From Halanaerobiaceae bacterium (GTDB lineage: Bacteria; Bacillota; Halanaerobiia; Halanaerobiales; Halarsenatibacteraceae): a DNA stretch of 32,477 nt. The translations under genes were made by a program, and so were the position numbers. The notes under the pieces were generated by a model. The model searched no databases and was not told where the DNA came from. It saw nothing but the letters and a program-made list of their open reading frames with translations. The stretch covers positions 1-32,477 of the forward strand of contig PWDW01000214.1 of NCBI GenBank assembly GCA_003553225.1, given 5' to 3'. Positions 23,320 to 29,680 of the stretch are shown piece after piece (the first letter of the stretch is position 1; each line of letters opens with the position of its first letter).

Positions 23320-23348
23320 TTGACATTTTTAAAAAATAATGTTAATAT
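23320..23348 (+). promoter_or_regulatory. Promoter for the tRNA pair
   Basis: A perfect TTGACA at 23320-23325, a 17-base spacer and TAATAT at 23343-23348 lie about 120 bases upstream of the tRNA genes. Confidence 0.65.
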
Positions 23349-23465
23349 ATTTAAGAATTGAATTACTTATTATTTATTAATTATATCATAAGTACAGCTT
23401 TTTAAACATTTGCCTCACAAAAAGTCTATCTGAGGTTAATGTTCTTCACAGCTCAATAAAATTAA

Positions 23466-23542
23466 CGCGGGGTAGAGCAATCTGGTAGCTCGTCAGGCTC
23501 ATAACCTGGAGGCTGTCGGTTCGAATCCGGCCCCCGCAACCA
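23466..23542 (+). tRNA. Initiator tRNA-fMet (anticodon CAT)
   Basis: A complete 77-base cloverleaf with the CCA end encoded. The acceptor CGCGGGG pairs with CCCCGC and leaves the C1-A72 mismatch that marks initiator tRNAs. The anticodon loop CTCATAA has CAT at 23500-23502, and the T loop is TTCGAAT. Confidence 0.96.
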
Positions 23543-23550
23543 TATTTTGA

Positions 23551-23623
23551 GGTGAGGTAGCTCAGTTGGTAGAGCAGTGGACTGAAAATCCTCGTGTCGG
23601 CGGTTCGATTCCGCCCCTCACCA
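23551..23623 (+). tRNA. tRNA-Phe (anticodon GAA)
   Basis: A 73-base cloverleaf with acceptor GGTGAGG/CCTCACC, D stem GCTC/GAGC, anticodon loop CTGAAAA with GAA at 23584-23586, and T stem GGCGG/CCGCC. The CCA end is not encoded: A73 is followed by CTTTTTT, a T-run that may help end the transcript. The anticodon stem has a U-U mismatch at the 28-42 pair. Confidence 0.95.
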
Positions 23624-23737
23624 CTTTTTTATGCATATATATAACAGAAAATTAGCAATATTTTGATTTAATATTTTATAAAAATATCTTTTATATAAGA
23701 AAAACGGAGTATAACCCAGCTAATTCAATTTAATGAT

Positions 23738-23766
23738 TTGATATAATCATCACAATTAATTATAAT
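23738..23766 (+). promoter_or_regulatory. Sigma-A promoter for the betaine-binding protein gene
   Basis: TTGATA at 23738-23743, exactly 17 bases, then a perfect TATAAT at 23761-23766. Transcription would start near 23773, at the first of the GGTCA repeats. Confidence 0.7.
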
Positions 23767-23772
23767 AATAAT

Positions 23773-23797
23773 GGTCAAGGTCAGTTATGGTCAGTTA
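23773..23797. repeat. GGTCA direct repeats at the start of the betaine transporter transcript
   Basis: GGTCA occurs at 23773, 23779 and 23789. The last two extend to a perfect 9-base repeat, GGTCAGTTA (23779-23787 and 23789-23797), with a 10-base period, one helical turn. Their position just after the -10 box fits a repressor operator. Confidence 0.5.
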
Positions 23798-23866
23798 GAA
23801 TTTTTTATTTCAAATTAATCATTAGGAATAATATGAAATTAATATCAAAAAAAGGGTGTAAGTTAT

Positions 23867-24751
23867 ATGATTAAAAATAAGATGAAATTATTATTATCAG
23901 CTGGTCTGATATTTATCTTTGCTCTTGGTTTATTTGCTTTTCAGGGTCAGATTGCGGCCCAGGACAATTCAATAACTCTGGGATATGTTGATTGGGCCTG
24001 TGCAGAAGCAAAAACATATGTTGTTCAGGCAGTCCTGGAGGAAGAAATGGGTTATAATGTAGAATTAACCATGGTTGATGCCGGACCGGTATATGCCAGT
24101 CTTTCCACAGGTGATATAGATGCATTTTTAGCCAGCTGGCTTCCGGTTACCCATCATCATTATGTAGAACAATATCAGAATGAAATAATAAAAACAGGAT
24201 TAAATTACACTGGAGCCCGAATTGGACTTGTTGTTCCCGAATATGTAGATGTAGATCATATTGAAGAATTAAATGAATATGCAGATCAATTTGATAACAG
24301 AATTGTAGGAATTGATCCGGGAGCAGGGATAATGGAGGCCACTTATGAAGCCATTGACCATTATGATCTGGATTTCAACTTAATTGAAAGCAGTGGCCCG
24401 GCAATGACAGCATCGCTAAGTGAAGCAATTGAAAATGAAGAATGGATTGCAGTTACGGGATGGGAGCCCCACTGGAAATTTGCTGAATTTGATTTAAAAT
24501 TTATTGAAGATCCCGATAATATATATGGTGAAATAGAGAGGGTATACAGCTTTACCCGGCAGGGCTTAAGTTCTGACCATCCGGAAGTAGTTAACTTTTT
24601 ACATGATTTTAGAATGAACAGTGAACAGCTGGGTTCAGTAATGGGCTGGATAGCCGAAGATATGGATCCAGAAGATGCTGCCCGGCAATATATTGATGAA
24701 AATCAAGAACAGGTTTCAGACTGGATTACACCCTATACTGTTTCTGATTAA
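23867..24751 (+). CDS. Glycine betaine/quaternary amine ABC transporter substrate-binding protein
   Basis: A 294-residue OpuAC/ProX-type binding protein that captures betaine or a related quaternary amine outside the membrane. It has an N-terminal hydrophobic export signal (about residues 7-28) ending near IAAQ. There is no lipobox cysteine, so it is either released or held by an uncleaved N-terminus. Several Trp residues match the aromatic-cage pattern of the family: VDWACAEAKT, LASWLP and VTGWEPHW. DAGPVYASLSTGDIDAF and GIDPGAG are typical. It is the first transporter gene, separated from the ATPase gene by about 275 bases with a palindromic insert and a terminator-like hairpin. Confidence 0.92.
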   Translation: MIKNKMKLLLSAGLIFIFALGLFAFQGQIAAQDNSITLGYVDWACAEAKTYVVQAVLEEEMGYNVELTMVDAGPVYASLSTGDIDAFLASWLPVTHHHYVEQYQNEIIKTGLNYTGARIGLVVPEYVDVDHIEELNEYADQFDNRIVGIDPGAGIMEATYEAIDHYDLDFNLIESSGPAMTASLSEAIENEEWIAVTGWEPHWKFAEFDLKFIEDPDNIYGEIERVYSFTRQGLSSDHPEVVNFLHDFRMNSEQLGSVMGWIAEDMDPEDAARQYIDENQEQVSDWITPYTVSD

Positions 24752-24796
24752 AAATCATGTTTGAATAATCTGATAAATAATTATTCTGTAAGACTG

Positions 24797-24881
24797 TTGA
24801 AAAAGTGTGTTCTTGGAATTTATGGCCCTATGATGACAACGATCATAGGGTGCCGAAGTTAAGTAAATTGGAGTTTTTCAA
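24797..24881. mobile_element. MITE-like palindromic element between the betaine transporter genes
   Basis: An 85-base segment is bounded by the inverted ends TTGAAAAA (24797-24804) and TTTTTCAA (24874-24881). It contains a perfect 9-bp hairpin, CCCTATGAT (24826-24834) and ATCATAGGG (24842-24850), with no T-run. Ends reading CTGTTGAAAAA recall those of some insertion-sequence families, so this may be a small non-coding relic. I could see no flanking target duplication. Confidence 0.4.
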
Positions 24882-24945
24882 TATCTTTCTAGAATGGAGA
24901 TAAAGATTAAAATTGAAGCTTAAAATATATAATTTATAATAAGAA

Positions 24946-24977
24946 AAGGGGGGACAATTTTGTTCCCCTTCTTTTAT
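24946..24977 (+). terminator. Terminator-like hairpin between binding protein and ATPase genes
   Basis: AAGGGG and CCCCTT form the base of a stem, with imperfect GGACAA/TTGTT pairing inside it (24946-24970), followed by CTTTTATT. It could end or attenuate the binding-protein transcript before the ATPase and permease genes, giving the binding protein in excess. Confidence 0.5.
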
Positions 24978-25026
24978 TATGATGCTCTAAAATCTGGATA
25001 GACTGTGAAGGGAGTGAAATACAATT

Positions 25027-26226
25027 ATGGCTGAAAAAGTAATAGAAGTAAATAACCTATTTAAAATATTTGGCAAAAATCCAGAAGAAGCTTTCCCCCT
25101 GATTGAAAAAGGGTTAAGTAAAGAGGAAATTCTTGAAAAAACAGGCAACACAGTGGGGGTAAATGATGTTAGTTTTACGGTAAATAAAGGTGAAATATTT
25201 GTTGTTATGGGTTTATCAGGAAGTGGAAAATCTACTTTGATCAGGTGTATTAATCGACTCATGGAGCCCAATCGCGGAGAAATTCTGATAGAGGATACAG
25301 ATGTAAGTAAATTAAGTAAAGAAGAACTCATGAACTTTAGAAAAGAAAAATTTGGTATGGTATTTCAGCATTTCGGATTACTGCCCTACAGAACAGTACA
25401 AAAAAATGTTGAATATGGTCTTGAGGTTAAAAAAGTAAAACCTTCCACAAGAAAGAAAAGAGCCCGGGAGGCAATTAAAAAAGTTGGTCTGGAAGGATGG
25501 GAAGATCAAAAACCACAAAATTTAAGTGGAGGTATGAAACAGCGTGTTGGTCTGGCCCGAGCTCTGGCAGTTGATCCCGATATATTTTTAATGGATGAAC
25601 CTTTTAGTGCTCTGGATCCACTAATAAAAAAAGAAATGCAGGATCAGCTTCTGGAATTATATGAAGAAGTAAAAAAAACAACTATTTTTATTACCCATGA
25701 TTTAAATGAGGCCCTAAAAGTAGGAGATAAGATTGCAATTATGAAAGCAGGTAAAATAGTACAGATGGGCAGTCAGGAAGAAATTCTTACCAATGCCGCC
25801 AATGATTATGTCCGGGATTTTGTGAAAGATGTTGATCGCTCAAGGGTTCTGAAGGCTCGAGATATAATGATCAAACCGAAAACTCTTTTAAAGCCTGATC
25901 AGGGAGAAGGCCCAAGAACTGCGATACACAAAATGAGAGAAAATGAAATAAGCTCTATTATTGTTGTTGATAAAGACAAAAAAGTAATGGGTATATTGAA
26001 AATAGAAGAGGCTTTGAAAATTCTTCAAAATAAAGATGATGAAAACTTAAAAAAGTATATTAAAGAGATTCCCCGCGTTGATCCCGGGGATACAATGGAT
26101 GATATGTTTGCTCAGATTGCGGAGCTGGACATACCATTACCGGTAGTAGATAAAAATGATGAGTTAATGGGTATAATCATAAAAAGCAATGTTCTGTCCA
26201 ATCTGGCTCCAGAAAAAGTAATATAA
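25027..26226 (+). CDS. Glycine betaine ABC transporter ATP-binding protein with CBS domains
   Basis: A 399-residue ProV/OpuAA-type ATPase that powers betaine import with the permease encoded next. Residues 1-45 carry the family's N-terminal extension. Walker A is GLSGSGKST at 62-70, the signature is LSGGMKQR, and Walker B is IFLMDEPFSALD. A tandem CBS pair fills the C-terminus (from about 280), the part that senses ionic strength in characterised osmoregulatory transporters. GAAGGGAGTGA precedes the ATG. The permease gene follows 23 bases after the stop. Confidence 0.95.
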   Translation: MAEKVIEVNNLFKIFGKNPEEAFPLIEKGLSKEEILEKTGNTVGVNDVSFTVNKGEIFVVMGLSGSGKSTLIRCINRLMEPNRGEILIEDTDVSKLSKEELMNFRKEKFGMVFQHFGLLPYRTVQKNVEYGLEVKKVKPSTRKKRAREAIKKVGLEGWEDQKPQNLSGGMKQRVGLARALAVDPDIFLMDEPFSALDPLIKKEMQDQLLELYEEVKKTTIFITHDLNEALKVGDKIAIMKAGKIVQMGSQEEILTNAANDYVRDFVKDVDRSRVLKARDIMIKPKTLLKPDQGEGPRTAIHKMRENEISSIIVVDKDKKVMGILKIEEALKILQNKDDENLKKYIKEIPRVDPGDTMDDMFAQIAELDIPLPVVDKNDELMGIIIKSNVLSNLAPEKVI

Positions 26227-26249
26227 TTTTGTAAGGGGGGAACCAGAAA

Positions 26250-27254
26250 ATGTTATTTATGCAGATTGTTTCTATCTTTTCCTGGAAAATACCTCTGGGG
26301 GAAGGAATAGAAAAAATCATAGATTTTATAATAGAAAATTTTAGTGGACCTATTGAGTTATTTACCGGTTTAATTGATTTTTTAATAGAAAACTTTGAAA
26401 TATTTATAATGGACGGATTTCCCATCAGTCATTTGATAGTAAACATCATATTAATTACCATATTTATTTATTCCAGAAAAAAAGACAAAAAAGTCGCTCT
26501 GTATACTGGAGCAGGAATGCTTGTGGCAGTTTTTATTGCTTCTTTTTTCTATGGTTTTGAGCTAATATATTCCATGGGTCATCCCTTTCTGGTAATTTCT
26601 GCATTTGCCCTTATAGCCTGGACTGCAAAGAGTTATCGGCTGGCAATTTTTGTTGTCCTGGGTCTGGCTTTAATGTGGAATATAGAATTATGGGAAGAAG
26701 TGATTGAAACCCTGGCTCTTATTATAACCGCCGTACTTGTGGCCCTGGTTATAGGTATACCTGTGGGTATTATTAAAGCCCATAACAAATATGTACATTA
26801 TATAGTACGGCCAATTTTAGATTTTATGCAGACCATACCTCCATTTGTCTATTTAATACCAGCTTTGATGCTTTTTGGTCTGGGAAATGTATCCGGTACA
26901 ATTGCAACTGTTATTTTTGCAATAGCTCCTCCGATAAGACTTACCTATTTAGGAATTACCCAGGTCGATGATGAAATTATAGAAGCCGGTAAAGCTTTTG
27001 GGAGCAGCTGGTGGCAGATGCTGTTTAAAATAGAACTACCGGCAGCTCTACCTTCAATTATGATGGGTATTAACCAATGTATAATGTTAGCCCTTTCTAT
27101 GGTAGTAATCGCTTCTATGATCGGAGCAGGGGGCCTGGGAGAACCGGTTCGCCTGGCATTATCCAGAATAGACATTGGCCTGGGATTTGAAGCCGGTCTG
27201 GGAGTTGTTATTATTGCAATTATGCTGGACAGGATATTTGGCAGAAATGAATAA
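26250..27254 (+). CDS. Glycine betaine ABC transporter permease
   Basis: A 334-residue ProW/OpuAB-type inner-membrane permease. An N-terminal stretch rich in Ile, Glu and Phe precedes several hydrophobic segments. The binding-protein-dependent permease block is present: EAGKAFGSSWWQMLFKIELP with ALPSIMMGINQ, the EAA loop that docks with the ATPase. TIPPFVYLIPALMLFGLG is also typical. GGGGGG at 26235-26240 supports the ATG. It ends the transporter unit and is followed by a strong terminator. Confidence 0.94.
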   Translation: MLFMQIVSIFSWKIPLGEGIEKIIDFIIENFSGPIELFTGLIDFLIENFEIFIMDGFPISHLIVNIILITIFIYSRKKDKKVALYTGAGMLVAVFIASFFYGFELIYSMGHPFLVISAFALIAWTAKSYRLAIFVVLGLALMWNIELWEEVIETLALIITAVLVALVIGIPVGIIKAHNKYVHYIVRPILDFMQTIPPFVYLIPALMLFGLGNVSGTIATVIFAIAPPIRLTYLGITQVDDEIIEAGKAFGSSWWQMLFKIELPAALPSIMMGINQCIMLALSMVVIASMIGAGGLGEPVRLALSRIDIGLGFEAGLGVVIIAIMLDRIFGRNE

Positions 27255-27296
27255 AAATAAAGCAATATATATAAAATAGAATATAAATACAAATCG

Positions 27297-27320
27297 GGGC
27301 CTGTTTCAGGCCCTTTTTTT
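27297..27320 (+). terminator. Rho-independent terminator after the betaine permease gene
   Basis: GGGCCTG (27297-27303) pairs perfectly with CAGGCCC (27307-27313) around TTT, followed by seven T residues. Confidence 0.92.
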
Positions 27321-27393
27321 CTGTAAACAAAGATCATAAGCAAATTAAATTAAACAAACTATTTAATTTTCACTTTAAATATTATATAATAAT

Positions 27394-27420
27394 TAAAGTT
27401 ATAATAAATAAAGTTATAAT
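27394..27420. repeat. 12-bp tandem direct repeat upstream of the DUF401 gene
   Basis: TAAAGTTATAAT occurs perfectly at 27394-27405 and 27409-27420, a 15-base period. Each copy contains TATAAT. They may be two -10 boxes or a regulator site; the AT-rich setting makes chance repeats easier. Confidence 0.45.
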
Positions 27421-27495
27421 GAAATGGAAGCATAAATACAATAACAAAAAGCTTTATGTTTATTCAAAAAATTATATAAAACAGGAGAGATAACA

Positions 27496-28728
27496 ATGGA
27501 TCTGGCAGGTTTTATTTTTGCTTTCTTACTGGCCATATTTTTAATCTCCAGGGGCTTTAATATGGGTTTATCACTTCTTATTGGTGGGATTTTATCAGGG
27601 TTATTTGCTTCTTTAGATTTTATTACTTTGATTACGGTTCTTTTTAATGGTGTTATCAGTTATATGTCTATACAGCTGATGTTGATAGTTGGTTTAATAA
27701 GTGGTCTGGGTTATATTATGAAAAAAACGGGGGATCTGGAGATGATGATTCAGGCCCTAAATTCCCTTTTTGCCAACATTAGATTTTTGTTGATGTTTAT
27801 TCCGGCTCTTGTGGGAACTTTAAATATACCGGGAGGAGCAATTTTATCCGCGCCCATGGTTGAAGAAAGCGGCAGCCGAATAGACCTTTCTGCAGGAAAA
27901 AAGAACGCTTTAAATCTATTTTATCGTCATATTGGGTTTTTTGTTTATCCTTTATATCCCTCAATGATATTATTAAGTGAACTGATGAATATAAATATTA
28001 CTGAAATAATAAAGTATACTGCCTGGGTTTCATTGCTGGGCATTATAAGCTCCTATTTTGTGCTATTTAAAAATACTGAAAACAAAAAGATACCGGATGA
28101 AGAGAGAAGTAATACTGGAGAGAGTATTAAAAATTTTTTCAATGGTTTTTTTTCAATTCTTGTAATTTTAGTATTAGCCCTTGTATTCAATATACCCTTT
28201 CATTATGCTGTATTAGCGGGTACAATAACTGCTCTCATAAAAAAATTAAATAAGTATGATAAAAAGATTAATGGTTTTATAAACAGGGTTAGAGACTTTC
28301 TAATAGAAGGGGTGGATTATCAGCTGGTTTTTACAATTGCCGGTTTAATGGCCTTTAAAGAAATAATAGAATATACAGGAATTATTAATGATGTAGCGGA
28401 ACATATAATAAATGCCGGGGTTTCGCTGCCGGTATTGGTAACATTACTCGGCTTATTAGCTGGATATATATCAGGTGTACATGTGGCCGCAACTGGAATG
28501 CTGGTTCCCTTGTTTTTGCCAATGTTTTCGGGAGGAAATATTGCGGTTCTGGGAGCTCTGCTGTTTACTACAATTAATATTGGATATATAATTTCTCCTC
28601 TTCATTTATGCCTGGTTTTGGGCAATGAGTATTTTGATGATAGTATGGCTTCACTTTATAAGAAACTTGCAGTACCTTTAATTATAATGGTCTTAGTTTC
28701 TGTTTTTCAGGTTCTGGTTTTTGGATAA
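27496..28728 (+). CDS. DUF401 family membrane protein (permease-like)
   Basis: A 410-residue polytopic membrane protein with roughly ten hydrophobic segments. It resembles DUF401 proteins, which belong to the ion-transporter/anion-permease-like group; the substrate is unknown. Visible features are NMGLSLLIGGILSG near the N-terminus, the central LNIPGGAILSAPMVEE loop, FYRHIGFFVYPLYPSMIL, and GYISGVHVAATGMLVPL with SPLHLCLVLGNEYF near the C-terminus. The family often has these conserved Gly/Pro loops. AGGAGAG precedes the ATG. It lies between the betaine transporter and the corrinoid methyl-transfer genes, so transport of a methylated compound or organic acid is possible but speculative. Confidence 0.85.
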   Translation: MDLAGFIFAFLLAIFLISRGFNMGLSLLIGGILSGLFASLDFITLITVLFNGVISYMSIQLMLIVGLISGLGYIMKKTGDLEMMIQALNSLFANIRFLLMFIPALVGTLNIPGGAILSAPMVEESGSRIDLSAGKKNALNLFYRHIGFFVYPLYPSMILLSELMNINITEIIKYTAWVSLLGIISSYFVLFKNTENKKIPDEERSNTGESIKNFFNGFFSILVILVLALVFNIPFHYAVLAGTITALIKKLNKYDKKINGFINRVRDFLIEGVDYQLVFTIAGLMAFKEIIEYTGIINDVAEHIINAGVSLPVLVTLLGLLAGYISGVHVAATGMLVPLFLPMFSGGNIAVLGALLFTTINIGYIISPLHLCLVLGNEYFDDSMASLYKKLAVPLIIMVLVSVFQVLVFG

Positions 28729-28766
28729 ATTCGGAAATGTTTGCCGGGAATTTATTTTATTAATAT

Positions 28767-28804
28767 TTATATCATCTATAATGTACTGACTTATATCATC
28801 TATA
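28767..28804. repeat. 14-bp direct repeat upstream of the methyltransferase gene
   Basis: TTATATCATCTATA occurs perfectly at 28767-28780 and 28791-28804, 24 bases apart start to start, in the 122-base gap before the methyltransferase. No good -35/-10 pair is present, which would suit activator-dependent transcription with the repeats as binding sites. Confidence 0.5.
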
Positions 28805-28850
28805 CTATTATACTTTTTGGTTTTAGACAGCTGTCAGGAAAGGAGAAAAA

Positions 28851-29645
28851 ATGAAAATTATAGGTGAATTATTAAATTCTACCAGACAAATTATCAAAGA
28901 AAAAATTATTAACAAAGATAGTGAATATATTAAAGATATTGCCCTCAGACAGAAAGAAAAGGGAGCAGATTATATTGATGTCAATGCCGGAGAATTTTCC
29001 AATAAGGAAACAGAATATCTGCAGTGGCTGGTTGAAAAAGTCAAAGAAGCTGTTAGGATTCCCATTTCACTGGATAGTGCCAATCCAGAAAGTCTTGTCT
29101 CCATATTAGAAAGCTATGATGATCATTTTTTAATAAATTCTATTTCTGCAGAAAGCAAAAAATATAATGAATTAATTGATCCCATAAAACATTTTGATAC
29201 CGAAGTAATTGCTCTCTGTATGGATGATAAGGGAATTCCTTGCAAAGCTGAAGAAAAGATTTCACTGGCAGATAAATTGATTGACAAATTGGCTTCAGAA
29301 GGAATAAAAATTGACAAAATTTATATTGATCCCCTTATTCAGCCGGTAAGTGTTCAGCCTGACTCATCCCGGGAAGTACTAAAAACAATTGAAAAAATAC
29401 ACGATTGGAATAGTGGAGTAAATATAATATGTGGATTAAGTAATATTTCATATGGTTTACCCCGGAGAAAATTATTGAATCAGGCCTTTTTAATAATGTG
29501 TTTATCAAGAGGCCTTAATTCAGTTATTGCTGATCCCCTGGATGAATACATGATGAGTTTATTAAAGGCAGCAGAGGTTTTAATGGGAAAAGACAGGCAG
29601 GGTTTAAATTATATAAAAGCAGCCCGTTCTGACGATCTGGTTTAA
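28851..29645 (+). CDS. Methyltetrahydrofolate:corrinoid protein methyltransferase (MtgA/AcsE-like)
   Basis: A 264-residue TIM-barrel pterin-binding protein of the DHPS/MeTr superfamily. It moves methyl groups between tetrahydrofolate and a cobalt corrinoid carrier. Family blocks are IGELLNSTR, GADYIDVNAGEF, PISLDSANPE, FLINSIS, DPLIQPVSV and ICGLSNISYGLP. It is closest in pattern to enzymes of the methyl branch of acetogenesis or of glycine-betaine demethylation (MtgA). A strong AGGAAAGGAG precedes the ATG. The corrinoid-activator gene follows 35 bases after the stop. No corrinoid protein or MttB/MtgB-type demethylase is encoded in the window, so its partners lie elsewhere. Confidence 0.88.
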   Translation: MKIIGELLNSTRQIIKEKIINKDSEYIKDIALRQKEKGADYIDVNAGEFSNKETEYLQWLVEKVKEAVRIPISLDSANPESLVSILESYDDHFLINSISAESKKYNELIDPIKHFDTEVIALCMDDKGIPCKAEEKISLADKLIDKLASEGIKIDKIYIDPLIQPVSVQPDSSREVLKTIEKIHDWNSGVNIICGLSNISYGLPRRKLLNQAFLIMCLSRGLNSVIADPLDEYMMSLLKAAEVLMGKDRQGLNYIKAARSDDLV

Positions 29646-29680
29646 ATATTATTGTTTTTTTCTAAAAGGAGGAGCATATT

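Noticed and set aside
24826-24850. Perfect 9-bp hairpin as terminator of the betaine-binding protein gene
   Set aside because: No T-run follows it, and it is framed by inverted ends; the terminator-like structure is at 24946-24977.
27419-27493. A 24-codon basic, aromatic frame ending 2 bases before the DUF401 start
   Set aside because: It has no ribosome binding site and lies in AT-rich DNA; its end coincides with the DUF401 ribosome binding site by chance as far as I can tell.
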